A DNA stretch of 64,000 bases from Hyphomicrobiales bacterium (lineage in GTDB: Bacteria; Pseudomonadota; Alphaproteobacteria; Rhizobiales; JACESI01), in assembly GCA_039989895.1 (NCBI GenBank), contig JBDXGY010000004.1, forward strand, positions 147,587 to 211,586. Direction: 5' to 3'. The position numbers and the translations under genes were made by a program. Below, in pieces: positions 17,430-27,284 of this stretch. The notes beneath the pieces are model-generated. The model was not told the origin of the DNA. It saw nothing but the letters and a program-made list of their open reading frames with translations, and did no database searches. Numbering within the stretch: the stretch's first letter is position 1; every line of letters starts with the position of its first letter.

Positions 17430-19540
17430 AAAGCCTCAAGTTCCTTGCCAGTATTCACCAATTTATTTTTTCGATTTTTTCCAAAAAGAACAATTGGGAC
17501 ACAACGATTTTCATCATCATAGATCGTCACACAATCAAGGCATTGAAAGCATTCATTATAGTCAATTTTTCCAGATTTTTCGATCGCACCATATTGGCAT
17601 TGGACCTTGCAAAGTTGACACGGACTACCGCAGGCCTCACGGCGTTTAATCCAGTCCCGACCACGCAAAAGCCCGCCTATTGCCATGAAAGCCCCTAGTG
17701 GGCAAATGTAACGGCAAAACCCTTTGAATAAGACTGCGCTGAACAACAACAACCCAACCGCATAGGCTACATAATACCATTCACGCACAAAATAGACTGT
17801 GATCGCTGTCTTAAACGGTTCTATTTCCGCCGCTTTATCAACGTGATCAGGAGCGATGAAAACAATTGCCACCAACCCGGCTAAAATGACGTATTTCAAA
17901 TATTTCAGACGCGCGTCCCACTTTACAGAAGGCTCATATTGCGGAAGGTGTAACAATCGACCGATATGATGAGCAAACTCCTGTAGCGCGCCAAACGGAC
18001 AAAGCCAGCCGCAAAATAATCCACGCCCCCATAAAACAAAACCAATAATGGTAACGCCCCAAATCAATAGAGAGAACGGATCATAGATAAGGAAGCCAAA
18101 ACTCTTGCCCTCAAATGCCGTTTTGATTGTGCCAAGCACAGTCACAATTGACAATTGTCCCTGCCCCCACCAGCCAATAAAGCCAATAACAAAAGCCAGA
18201 ATTACAAGCCGAATAGGCGTGAAATATTGATGGCTGGCGAGCGGATGCATACGTGTTAAAAGCATGCCCGAAAGCCCCAGTAAAAAGAGACCTGCAATGA
18301 CAAGATCAGATTGACGATTGCGAAGTGCATCCACCCAAGGTGGCACCGGCTTAACTATCTTTTCTCGCACAAAAAAACGTTCATCCGTTGCATGCTGGAC
18401 CTCAAGAAAAACACTACCAATCTCTGGACGAAAAACACCGTGCTCTCTGACAGCCTGTATTTTTAAAATCAGTTCACTTGTAGGATCAAAACCAAGCCGC
18501 CTGTCCGTTCGCAAAATAAGCGACACGCCGTCATGTAAACTATCCGGCACAGCATCATTTAATTGTGCCTCAATATCTGAATCCCGAAAGCCGACAGGAA
18601 GCCCATTTTGTTCCGCAGAAATCCAGTCCGGTGAAGTATTGCGGACAAATTCGTCTGACACCAAACCATGCCGTCCCGTCTCAATAACAAGCAGCGGCTC
18701 GTCGTGATCAGATATGGTCATGAATTCTTGTAATTCAGCAAAGCCATCATCCGACAAAACAGCTTTCGCAATCGATGGTGGGCCAAGATCAACCACCCAC
18801 AAATCAAGATAGACTTCATCTGGATTATCGAGCGCCTCTTGGTCGTCATCCTCCCAAATGGTGCCCTCAAAAGCTTTATTGACCTGCTTATTCAGATATG
18901 TTTTGCGCGTCACCAAGCCTTGCTCAACCAGCCCGTCCCATGACAAGTCTTCTGTATATTCAACATTAGGACTGGCTGGTGGCGACGTGGAAACGCCCTG
19001 CATCTTTTCACGAGCAACAGACAAAGTGGCAGCTAGAACGCTTTCGTGCGCAATACGAACGCTTGCGGTTGCCTTGGTCACACCATCAAGATAAACGAGA
19101 GAGCTGGCAGAGGATCCTTCACCATAGGGCGTGCCGACCACCATGGATGAGGAAATCGAGTGCCCCCGATATTGCTCAAAAAATTTACGAAATGGTGCTT
19201 CGCCAAGACCAGAAACAAAAATCGGTTCATTGTGTGAAAGAAGTTTCACATCCAGAAAGTTACCATCAAGATCAAGCACTACAAGAATATTGATCGCTGC
19301 GCCAGAAAAACCAGGTAAAGGCGCTAGAGGCTCAGTCTCAAATACAAAACCCGTATGTGCCCCACCTGAATTTAAAAGCTCCCATACGCCCTTGTCATTG
19401 ACCAGTTCACCAATGGAAAAGGGAGCAAATACATATTCAGATAAAATTTCTTTAGAAAGCGGCTCGCCAACCGCGCGATTTGCCATAACTGTGAAGCTTA
19501 AAGCTATCATAGTTAGGACAATAAATCGCAAAATCCCCAC
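17426..19540 (-). CDS. NosR/NirI-like membrane protein with FMN-binding and polyferredoxin domains
   Basis: A 704-residue protein. After a signal or anchor segment comes a periplasmic FMN-binding domain with the flavinylation-like site LDGVTKATAS (Asp152, Thr158). A large periplasmic region and about six membrane segments follow. Two CxxxCP clusters (CGWLCPFGALQE, CRYICPLGAFMA) and a C-terminal ferredoxin-like part with repeated cysteines (CGSPCQLCKVQC, CFQCLDC) complete it. NosR proteins pass electrons across the membrane for N2O reduction, but no nosZ is seen. The gene is coupled to apbE and lies in a PQQ alcohol locus, so a role in its redox supply or control is inferred. Confidence 0.85.
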   Translation of the reverse strand: MGILRFIVLTMIALSFTVMANRAVGEPLSKEILSEYVFAPFSIGELVNDKGVWELLNSGGAHTGFVFETEPLAPLPGFSGAAINILVVLDLDGNFLDVKLLSHNEPIFVSGLGEAPFRKFFEQYRGHSISSSMVVGTPYGEGSSASSLVYLDGVTKATASVRIAHESVLAATLSVAREKMQGVSTSPPASPNVEYTEDLSWDGLVEQGLVTRKTYLNKQVNKAFEGTIWEDDDQEALDNPDEVYLDLWVVDLGPPSIAKAVLSDDGFAELQEFMTISDHDEPLLVIETGRHGLVSDEFVRNTSPDWISAEQNGLPVGFRDSDIEAQLNDAVPDSLHDGVSLILRTDRRLGFDPTSELILKIQAVREHGVFRPEIGSVFLEVQHATDERFFVREKIVKPVPPWVDALRNRQSDLVIAGLFLLGLSGMLLTRMHPLASHQYFTPIRLVILAFVIGFIGWWGQGQLSIVTVLGTIKTAFEGKSFGFLIYDPFSLLIWGVTIIGFVLWGRGLFCGWLCPFGALQEFAHHIGRLLHLPQYEPSVKWDARLKYLKYVILAGLVAIVFIAPDHVDKAAEIEPFKTAITVYFVREWYYVAYAVGLLLFSAVLFKGFCRYICPLGAFMAIGGLLRGRDWIKRREACGSPCQLCKVQCQYGAIEKSGKIDYNECFQCLDCVTIYDDENRCVPIVLFGKNRKNKLVNTGKELEAL

Positions 19541-19637
19541 AAAACCCTCCCTGTGCTCGACTTCCTTCTACCATTGAAAATGAGTCATGACAATTAGAAG
19601 GGAAGAGAGGGTAATGTGGTTTATTTCGGGTCCAGCC

Positions 19638-20669
19638 TTAAGAGCTTGGGTCGCCATCATAATCAACAACATCCACCAATTCGCTGGCCTTATCGCGGTT
19701 TCCTGCGATGTCATTGAGTGAGAGAGTATCTGCCTTGAAACTGCCCCAGCTTTGCACGCGCTTGGACGCTTCAACGCCAGGTTTTACCGGATATTCAAAA
19801 TTGACTTCCGCATAGAGACTTTGTGCCTCATCTCCAGAAAGCCATTCCATCAACTCGATAGCCGCATCTTTGTTTGGTGCATGCTTCGTGAGCGCCATGC
19901 CAGAAATATTCACATGTGTTCCACGGCCATTGCTGTTTGGAAATAGAATTTTGACCGATTCAGCCCATTCTTTTTGCTCCGGCTTTTTCTCGTTTGTTTG
20001 CATCAAACCCATGTAATAGGTGTTGCCAAGTGAAATATCACATTCACCCGAATAGATCGCATTCACTTGCGCCCTATCGTTTCCTGTCGGCTTACGTGTG
20101 AGGTTGTCTTTTAAGCCTGCAAGCCAAGTCTTGGCGCCCTCTTCGCCACCATTACTGATGATGGATGCAAAGAGACCAAGATTATAAACATGCTGACCAG
20201 AACGGGTACAGATTTTGCCTTTCCATTTTGGGTCAGCAAGTTCTTCATAGGTAATCTCGTTTTGAGCCACACGATCTTTAGACGCGTAAACAACACGGGC
20301 ACGTGTTGTAAGACCGAACCAATGGTTTTCCTCATCACGGTATTGATCAGGAATATTGGTATTAAATATCTCGTTAGAAACAGCCTGTGTTACGCCACCT
20401 GCTTTTGCGCCATCTAGTCGGCTTATATCAACAGTCAAAATCAAATCAGCGGGCGAATTTTGACCTTCAGCTTTAAGGCGCTCAACAAGACCTTTCTTCG
20501 CAAAAACAACATTGGTTTTGATACCTGTTTTCTCTGTGAAAGTCGCCAATATAGGCTCAATCAACTGCGGCTGACGATACGAATAAATATTAACTTCAGC
20601 GGCGTTGACTGCACTCGCACATGTCGCAGCAAGTAAAGCGGCGATGCTTATTTTGAAATTCTTTATCAC
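19638..20669 (-). CDS. FbpA/FutA-type iron(III) binding protein, without permease genes
   Basis: A 343-residue periplasmic receptor with signal peptide (SAVNAAEV). The start NIYSYRQPQLIEPIL and the tyrosine pair in GNTYYMGLM are typical of FbpA/FutA proteins, which bind Fe(III) through adjacent tyrosines. The start is GTG with GGAGACAC upstream. No permease or ATPase lies next to it: neighbours are the NosR-like gene 97 bases downstream and a regulator upstream. It may serve a transporter elsewhere or another trivalent metal used by the quinoprotein locus; the latter is speculative. Confidence 0.85.
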   Translation of the reverse strand: MIKNFKISIAALLAATCASAVNAAEVNIYSYRQPQLIEPILATFTEKTGIKTNVVFAKKGLVERLKAEGQNSPADLILTVDISRLDGAKAGGVTQAVSNEIFNTNIPDQYRDEENHWFGLTTRARVVYASKDRVAQNEITYEELADPKWKGKICTRSGQHVYNLGLFASIISNGGEEGAKTWLAGLKDNLTRKPTGNDRAQVNAIYSGECDISLGNTYYMGLMQTNEKKPEQKEWAESVKILFPNSNGRGTHVNISGMALTKHAPNKDAAIELMEWLSGDEAQSLYAEVNFEYPVKPGVEASKRVQSWGSFKADTLSLNDIAGNRDKASELVDVVDYDGDPSS

Positions 20670-20796
20670 TTATAGTGTCTCCGATTGACTGATAACTCGC
20701 GCACTTAATGAGGTACGTTGGAGCGCACAGTCTAATATATGAGTAAATTAGTCAAGTTAAAAATTAGAATTTTCTAACACACCATAAGCTATGCCA

Positions 20797-21951
20797 TTAA
20801 ATCAAACCAAGCGCCTTGCGGATGACAGGAAGGCGAGTGCGGCTAACAGGCACTTTTTCCAGCGAAGCGATAGTTTGAAAAAAGCAAACTCCATTATCTT
20901 TTTTACGTTCAAAACCACTCACATGGTCTGGATTCACAAGGTAGGAACGATGGGTCTTTACAAAACTTGTATCCGGCAAACGCTTTTCCGCTTCCGATAA
21001 AGACCAAGAACAAAACAGCTTCTCATCCTTGCTATAAACAATGGTGTAATGCCCCTCGGCACGAATGGCCGCGATGTCACTATATGCGATAAAGAACGTT
21101 TTCCCATTCTTTTCATAAGGAACCTGAGCAGAGCGCTTTGCGGCGGTATCTGCGACAGGTGTCGCATTATCTAAAGCTTCATCGCCGCCCTCATTTTCAA
21201 GTGACAGAATGACTGCTGGTTGATGGCCACTAGAATGAGCTGTCACTGCCGGAGAAAAAGTTGCGGAATTTAACAAAAAGGCACCACAAATAATGAATGA
21301 ACCAAGTGTCACGATATAAGCCAGAGTGTCATTGCTGATGAACCGTTCTGCGGTTTCAATGGCTTCAATCACAATAAACCGCGTACCCGCCATTGCGACA
21401 AAATGAACGGCAAAAACTGCAAATCCAAAGAACAAAGTACCATAAATAATATTCTTGCGATTGCGCTCGCTATAGGCGACCCAAATAGCGCCAATACTCA
21501 AGGTAATTGAGGCAACGAAAGCAATCAAAAGACCGAAAAAATCATAAACCGGCAGGCACCTTTCCATACCGGACATGCCCGTATAATGCATCGCAAGAAT
21601 ACCAAGACCAATAATTGACCCAGAAATTATTTTCGTCGCAGTAGTCCGCACTCTGAAGTGCAAAATTAACAAGGCAACGCCCACAACAAGGATCGCAATC
21701 AAGGCCGAAAATAACGTAGTAAGCGTGTCATAATAAAACATGATTGGCAGTTGCAGTCCAAGCATGGCCACAAAATGCATCGACCAAATACCGCCGCCCA
21801 ATGTCACCGCTGCATAACATACAGCACGCTTTCGCCGATCAATGCTCATAGTGGATGCACCATGCAATATCGACAAGCCAGTAAAACCCGCCATCAAAGC
21901 GATCGCGAGTGAGGCAACAACAAGCCAATAGTTATGCGACACCTCAAGCAA
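20797..21951 (-). CDS. MHYT-domain membrane sensor fused to LytTR DNA-binding domain (CoxC/CoxH-like)
   Basis: A 384-residue protein with seven hydrophobic segments carrying three MHYT-type motifs: SMHFVAML, AMHYTGMSGM and VHFVAMAGT. These are proposed to bind copper and sense a diatomic gas or redox state. A C-terminal LytTR domain follows (AIRAEGHYTIVYSKDEKLFC, KTHRSYLVNPDHV). This architecture is that of CoxC and CoxH of CO dehydrogenase clusters, matching the coxDE-like genes 6 kb away. No ATG fits; a TTG at 21951 with a strong GGGAGGA site eight bases upstream is the start. Confidence 0.85.
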   Translation of the reverse strand: MLEVSHNYWLVVASLAIALMAGFTGLSILHGASTMSIDRRKRAVCYAAVTLGGGIWSMHFVAMLGLQLPIMFYYDTLTTLFSALIAILVVGVALLILHFRVRTTATKIISGSIIGLGILAMHYTGMSGMERCLPVYDFFGLLIAFVASITLSIGAIWVAYSERNRKNIIYGTLFFGFAVFAVHFVAMAGTRFIVIEAIETAERFISNDTLAYIVTLGSFIICGAFLLNSATFSPAVTAHSSGHQPAVILSLENEGGDEALDNATPVADTAAKRSAQVPYEKNGKTFFIAYSDIAAIRAEGHYTIVYSKDEKLFCSWSLSEAEKRLPDTSFVKTHRSYLVNPDHVSGFERKKDNGVCFFQTIASLEKVPVSRTRLPVIRKALGLI

Positions 21952-22138
21952 ACAAGTTCCTCCCTTAACAGCTCAATCTCTACCAACTATAAAGAGTAAT
22001 AGCATCTTATTGAAGTCATCAGAATGTGTACAAGAAAGAGGATCAACAGCCCTCACCAATTGAATAGTCAAAAAACGAAAAAACAGTCATTTTATCTAAT
22101 AAAACAGTGGTTTTGTATGAAGATAATAGCTCATTAAA

Positions 22139-23830
22139 TTACAAATCTACCGGATTTATTTTTCCATCTTCTACACTAAATACTTGATCAGCATGGTCAA
22201 TTGAACTCATTCGGTGAGCAATTATAATAGTTGTACGTTCTGCCATAAGATTTGACATGGCCTCTTTTACAATAGATTCAGATTTATTATCCAAGGCTGA
22301 AGTGGCTTCATCGAGTATGAGTATAGGTGCGTTTTTAAGAAGTGCTCTAGCAATTGCTATCCGTTGACGTTGCCCGCCCGAGAAATTGCTCCCACTCTCG
22401 GCTACTATGGTATTAAATCCATCCGGAAGCTCATTGATAAACTCAGATATATAAGCAGCCTTTGCCGCGACTAAAATTTCTTCGTTACTCGCACCAATTT
22501 TACCCAGCCCAATATTATCAGCGATCGTTCCTGAAAATAAATGCGTCTCTTGTCCTACGTATGAAATTGCATCCCGAAGTTGTTCTACGGGAACAAGTTT
22601 TATGTCTTTTCCATCAATCTCTATTTGCCCAGAAGACGGTTCATAAAATCGTTGTAAAAGAGAGAAAACCGTCGTCTTCCCTATTCCAGATTCACCTATG
22701 AGTGCCGTGACTTTTCCCGCCTGCGCCACAAAAGAGGCATCATTCAATATCTGCCTTTCTTTGGAATAACCAAAATTTACATTTCGAAATTCTACTTTTC
22801 CTGCTACTTGGGAAATGTCCAAATTTTTTGCATCAGCAATGATGCCCTCTACCTCGTCAGCATCTAAAAGCTTGTATAGTTTTGCCACAGCTTTAAGTGG
22901 CCTTTGCAGATTCGTGTGCAATCGGGCCAGTCGCTTTGCCGGCTCATAGGCTAATAAAAAAGCCGCAATAAAAGCCATAAATTCGCCCGGAGCGGTTTCG
23001 GATGATGTCGTTTGCCAACCCGCATAAAGTAATACGAGGCCTATCGAAACTCCCCCGAGCGTTTCCATTAATGGACCTGTCGATGCTTGAACCGACATTA
23101 CCCTATTTGCTTTGTCTTCCAAGCCGCCTGCGGCCTTTTGAACTCTGGCTTCCATTTCATCTTCAAGCCTAAAGGATTTGACAGCCTTAAAACCATGTAA
23201 TGCATCTTGAGTTGCCCCCACGACAGCATCCATCGCTCCAATTTCATCAGAAGAAATACTTCTAAGTTTTTTTACTATTGATGAAACGCCTAGCAAGGCC
23301 GGAGGTAACACCAAAAATGCGACCGCTGTTAGAACTATATCTTGAGACAACATAACCCCAATAAGAAGTACCACCGTAATCAGATCCCGCCCTAGTGTCG
23401 TCGATATCATTATAAAAACTTGCTGAGCAGAACGTGCATTTTGAGAAATACGCACAATGAATTCCGATGTATTCTTCTTTGAAATGTAACTCACTTTCAT
23501 AGATAAAATTTTAGAAATTAAACGCTTTTGAAACTGGCTGGTAATAGCGTTGCCAATCTTGGCCAACAATACAGTATAGCCATAGGTCGAAAGACCTCTG
23601 ATTGCGGAAACAAGAATTATGATGACCGCAAAACCACCAATCAAAGAAAGCTCTTGAGACACAAATATCTTATTAATGATGTCGCGCATTAACCACGCAG
23701 TAACTGCGGTGGATAATGCAGCAAATGCCATAAATATAATGCTCAAAAAATAAGTCTGCTTATGATTCCGAAAGTTTTCTCGGAATAAGCGGACAATTAA
23801 ATGTCTTGATTCGTTATCAAATAACTTCAA
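22139..23830 (-). CDS. ABC exporter with fused membrane and ATPase domains (MsbA-like)
   Basis: A 563-residue half-transporter. Six membrane segments occupy residues 1 to about 300. The ATPase domain then carries Walker A GESGIGKTTV, the signature FSGGQRQRIAIARALL, Walker B LILDEATSALD and the H-loop IIAHRMSSID. MsbA-type proteins flip lipid-linked glycans or lipids. It heads a minus-strand block of glycosyltransferases with clearly lower GC than the rest (a sampled 60-base line, 22201-22260, is 22/60 GC). The start is a TTG; no earlier ATG is in frame. Export of the glycan made by the neighbours is inferred. Confidence 0.85.
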   Translation of the reverse strand: MKLFDNESRHLIVRLFRENFRNHKQTYFLSIIFMAFAALSTAVTAWLMRDIINKIFVSQELSLIGGFAVIIILVSAIRGLSTYGYTVLLAKIGNAITSQFQKRLISKILSMKVSYISKKNTSEFIVRISQNARSAQQVFIMISTTLGRDLITVVLLIGVMLSQDIVLTAVAFLVLPPALLGVSSIVKKLRSISSDEIGAMDAVVGATQDALHGFKAVKSFRLEDEMEARVQKAAGGLEDKANRVMSVQASTGPLMETLGGVSIGLVLLYAGWQTTSSETAPGEFMAFIAAFLLAYEPAKRLARLHTNLQRPLKAVAKLYKLLDADEVEGIIADAKNLDISQVAGKVEFRNVNFGYSKERQILNDASFVAQAGKVTALIGESGIGKTTVFSLLQRFYEPSSGQIEIDGKDIKLVPVEQLRDAISYVGQETHLFSGTIADNIGLGKIGASNEEILVAAKAAYISEFINELPDGFNTIVAESGSNFSGGQRQRIAIARALLKNAPILILDEATSALDNKSESIVKEAMSNLMAERTTIIIAHRMSSIDHADQVFSVEDGKINPVDL

Positions 23831-23903
23831 GATGAATGCTTTCGAGCTTTAACATCAATAGACAGTTATTGAGCCTCAAGATGTTTCTATTGCTAAGGTT
23901 ACT

Positions 23904-24872
23904 TTAGGATCTATCATAAAGATTCGATATTCGACCCATTAATCCTTGAATTCGTCCGTAAGACCAGCCCATAGCGCGGATGGATATAGTCAAAGATGCA
24001 ATTCCGTATATTGGAAAAATGAAAAGCAAGATTCCGGATAAAAATTTTAATAAAGCAATGCCAAGCGTCGTCGCTATACGAAACAAACCAGGCTCCAAAT
24101 GCTTCATATTGTAATGGTTGAGTGATTGTGATGCGGCGCGAAAAAACTGATATCGTAAGGATAAGCGGTTCACATCCTGGACTTCATAAACAATTGCATT
24201 CTCATTCCACGCTATTTCGCACCCTACTTTTTGAGCTTCCTTGAAAAATAGAGTATCAGAACCACCAGTGTATTTTAATGCCTCATCAAACCACACTTGG
24301 TTCTGTTTTTGCCAACGTAAATCGCAAAGCCAATTGTTGGTAACTATGGTGTACTTTTTACCACGTTTAGCTGCTTCGGCAGTACGCCGCATTTTCCTGA
24401 CAGCCCGCTGCTGCAGACTCTTATTTATAAACTTTTGCCAAGACGTTGCTCCCTCAACGGCATCAGCAACAAAAAGAGGACCACCAACTAAGTCTGCTTG
24501 GTATGTTTGCCAAGTAGACACAATTTCTTTTAACCAATCTGCTGCAACAAACTCATCATCATCAATGAAGCACAACAAATCTGCTTCTAATTCAAGTGCC
24601 ATTTTAATGGCTTTGTTACGTGCAAAAGGTATACCTTTTTGAGGCTCGTGGAAGCACTTTATTGAAATGGGACTAGGGTCTAACGTTTCAAAAAAATTGC
24701 TTTCTTGAACCACGCCGTCCAGTGAGTTGTCTATTATACAGATAAATAATTCTGTATTATCCGGAACTTCTAATGCCTGAATAGAAACTACCGCTTTCAA
24801 TAGATTAGATCTATTACCAGTGGTAATCAACGATACAGCGATTTTTAGTAATTTGGGGGAAGATGGCTGCAT
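23904..24872 (-). CDS. Glycosyltransferase family 2
   Basis: A 322-residue GT-A type glycosyltransferase. The N-terminal nucleotide-sugar region is followed by the metal-binding acidic motif LLCFIDDDEF, and a second conserved area (YTGGSDTLFFKEAQKVG) is present. One or two membrane segments lie near residues 270-305 (ALLKFLSGILLFIFPIYGI). It probably adds a sugar to a cell-surface glycan and lies between the exporter and the alginate-lyase fusion gene, with equally low GC. Confidence 0.85.
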   Translation of the reverse strand: MQPSSPKLLKIAVSLITTGNRSNLLKAVVSIQALEVPDNTELFICIIDNSLDGVVQESNFFETLDPSPISIKCFHEPQKGIPFARNKAIKMALELEADLLCFIDDDEFVAADWLKEIVSTWQTYQADLVGGPLFVADAVEGATSWQKFINKSLQQRAVRKMRRTAEAAKRGKKYTIVTNNWLCDLRWQKQNQVWFDEALKYTGGSDTLFFKEAQKVGCEIAWNENAIVYEVQDVNRLSLRYQFFRAASQSLNHYNMKHLEPGLFRIATTLGIALLKFLSGILLFIFPIYGIASLTISIRAMGWSYGRIQGLMGRISNLYDRS

Positions 24873-25034
24873 TTAATTTTTGACCATCCATAAATTATGT
24901 TCAGTTTTCACAAATAACTCATCAAAAGTTTTATCCCATTATAACGGATATATTTATTGTTATTAAAAATAATAGGATGTCTTTAGGTACATTTTGTATG
25001 GATAATACATCTCTAGTTGCTAAGCAACATTTGT

Positions 25035-27284
25035 CTAGGCCTGACTGAATTTCCAAAACGGTGCAATTCCAAAATACTGGTCAAATATTAAAGGTTCTTC
25101 TTCCTTCTTACCAAATGCTGGCGACTGTTGCGCAAGCCGGGCAGTAATATTTGTTAGCGGCAACAATCGCGGCGTATAAAAAGGCTCGACTTGCTTCAAC
25201 GTCCAACCACGTTCACTGTCGCTTGATAACCGTTCAATTGCGGTTGCAAGGCGAGCGCCCGCTTCGCTACTCCATGGTTTTAAGCCTGCACTTTCAAGTA
25301 TTGTAAATAAATTAATCCAACCTTGTAAATTGAACGTCGCATAGTGTTGGCTCATCGTTCGGGCATATTCGAAAGGTTGCCTGCCATCTTTTTCAATACT
25401 AGCTATTATCCTAGATTGGGCCCTATGATTGATCTGCTGCAAATCTTCAAATTTCCCCAAAAACGCGGCAAAAGCAGCAGTTTGCAGATCATAATAGGTT
25501 CCATGATTATTCATCTGCGCGCTTTCGCTTTTTCCACTCGGGCTTGTTTTCAGCCAATTGAAAAAGTGATCACACCAATCCTGCACACCAACAATAACGT
25601 TCTCATCGTTTAGCAGTTTGATCGCATCCAGAAAAAAGTAGAAATCCTTTGTTTCTATTATTCCCCTTCCAGTCCCACGATTTTGGTTCTGCCCCATACG
25701 CACTTGTGCAAAATCCAAATGAGGATTCATCTTATGCTTCGGCTCTATAAACCACGTTCTTACCAGTAACAAAGCATGTTCTTTATATTTGACGTTTGGC
25801 TTCACTGCGTTCGCAAGAGCTAAAACAAGCGTATCTTCAAAAAGCCGCTGCAAGCGCGAGCGATCATATGAATCGCTACCCTGTCCATACAGTTCCGTAC
25901 CAAGCACACGCTCACCATCTTTGTAAATATAAGGTAACCCCGTCTTAGTGTTGGGGTTAGGCCACCAATAAGGTGCTGCATGGAAATAGTCATGCAAGTT
26001 TCCACTTGGACCAGGGTTTGGTTTATCAGTGACAGAATATGGCCCTCGCATCAGCGCATCGTCTGCCATCTTGAAAAGCACCTGTTTGCTAGCCTTACAA
26101 TTTTTCAGCGCCTCCAAATCATAGAAAGAGGGTTTTGAAGAGTTGAAAAAAGATGCTTCTTTCTCCAGCCTATTTATATTTGAAATTATAGAATAGGTGC
26201 GAGTCTGACCTCGCTCAATAAAAGCAAGTTTGGTGTTTTCTTCTAAATGGCATTTTCCTGAGTACAAACGTGAAACCCAACCTGCCGTGCCGACACGGTG
26301 CCCCTCGTTACTGACTCGACGCTGTTCCATGTCATAAGGATATAACTTCCACTTGGACCAAGGGCCTTTAACACCAAGCGCCACCAATAGCTCTACTTTC
26401 GGTCTTCGGCCGTAGGGATGTATTGGGTTAAACGAGAGGCTAGCATCCTTGCGAAATATTATTTGCGGCTCTTCCGTTAAGTTTGGAACTCTGTCAACGT
26501 TTAAGGCTTGCTGATTATCTAAAAGCCTCTCCATAGGAACGGTAAAATATCGATTATGTCCCTCTTTTTTTACCTTCTTAACAAGGCTTTCCCACCCCTG
26601 CTCCGTAAAAAAACAATTTCCGTCAAATGGTAATGACCATTTTGCATTAGATCGACATAATTCTAAGGCAAAATTTCTAGCATTATTACTATTCATTGCG
26701 TAATTATTTTTGGAATTGTAGGTCTGAACGATTATTCTATCGCGGTCAGCTGACGGTAAATTATCTAACGTTCCATCGAAGAAAACAGAACTATCCGGGA
26801 CATTTTGAAAGTCAAACCCAATACGCTTAAATCTATCTTGATCAAACGGTATACGCTCGTACTGTTGATCATGTTTTTCTAGCAATGCTATTAAACGACT
26901 TTCAGTATCGTGAGATGTTATTCGATTCAGCACCCACATTTTTTTACAGTTGGTTAAATGCGGTTCTTGCTCCAATGTAAATTGTAGGTTTTTATAAGTT
27001 TGGCCATCTTCATGACGAGGCACTAAATCGTTACCAATTATTCTGCAAAGAGCAAAATCATCTGACAAATTAGAATAATACTGCTCAACACTCCGCTTGA
27101 TTATTGGCTCAGCAATAGACGAAAGACTACCCGCTAGCTCCGAGATCGTGCCTATAGGCTTTAAATTTTCAGGTACCGAGGGTTTTTCTGCGAACTTCCC
27201 AATGCCTACTCGTTTAAAAAAATATTTAGCTTTTGAAAATAGCTTTGTTCTTATTTTTTTAAAATATGAACCCCATCTCTGCAT
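25035..27284 (-). CDS. Fusion of a glycosyltransferase-like domain and an alginate-lyase-like domain
   Basis: A protein of about 749 residues. The first half carries a RIIGNDL-PRHEDGQT start and an HDT/FDGNCFF pattern, resembling predicted glycosyltransferase-like proteins. From about residue 395 an alginate-lyase-type (alpha/alpha) domain follows, with APYWWPNPNTKTGLPYIY, NPHLDFAQVRMGQN and MNNHGTYYDLQ, the Asn-His-Tyr stretch typical of that fold. It has no signal peptide, so it is probably cytoplasmic or membrane-associated. The open frame reaches a TTG at 27359; ATG at 27305 and 27284 are alternatives, and AGGA eight bases before 27284 favours the latter. Substrate unknown. Confidence 0.7.
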   Translation of the reverse strand: MQRWGSYFKKIRTKLFSKAKYFFKRVGIGKFAEKPSVPENLKPIGTISELAGSLSSIAEPIIKRSVEQYYSNLSDDFALCRIIGNDLVPRHEDGQTYKNLQFTLEQEPHLTNCKKMWVLNRITSHDTESRLIALLEKHDQQYERIPFDQDRFKRIGFDFQNVPDSSVFFDGTLDNLPSADRDRIIVQTYNSKNNYAMNSNNARNFALELCRSNAKWSLPFDGNCFFTEQGWESLVKKVKKEGHNRYFTVPMERLLDNQQALNVDRVPNLTEEPQIIFRKDASLSFNPIHPYGRRPKVELLVALGVKGPWSKWKLYPYDMEQRRVSNEGHRVGTAGWVSRLYSGKCHLEENTKLAFIERGQTRTYSIISNINRLEKEASFFNSSKPSFYDLEALKNCKASKQVLFKMADDALMRGPYSVTDKPNPGPSGNLHDYFHAAPYWWPNPNTKTGLPYIYKDGERVLGTELYGQGSDSYDRSRLQRLFEDTLVLALANAVKPNVKYKEHALLLVRTWFIEPKHKMNPHLDFAQVRMGQNQNRGTGRGIIETKDFYFFLDAIKLLNDENVIVGVQDWCDHFFNWLKTSPSGKSESAQMNNHGTYYDLQTAAFAAFLGKFEDLQQINHRAQSRIIASIEKDGRQPFEYARTMSQHYATFNLQGWINLFTILESAGLKPWSSEAGARLATAIERLSSDSERGWTLKQVEPFYTPRLLPLTNITARLAQQSPAFGKKEEEPLIFDQYFGIAPFWKFSQA

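Noticed and set aside
17426-19540. NosR of a nitrous oxide reduction cluster
   Set aside because: No nosZ, nosD or copper chaperone genes are in the window, and the neighbours are ApbE and a PQQ dehydrogenase.
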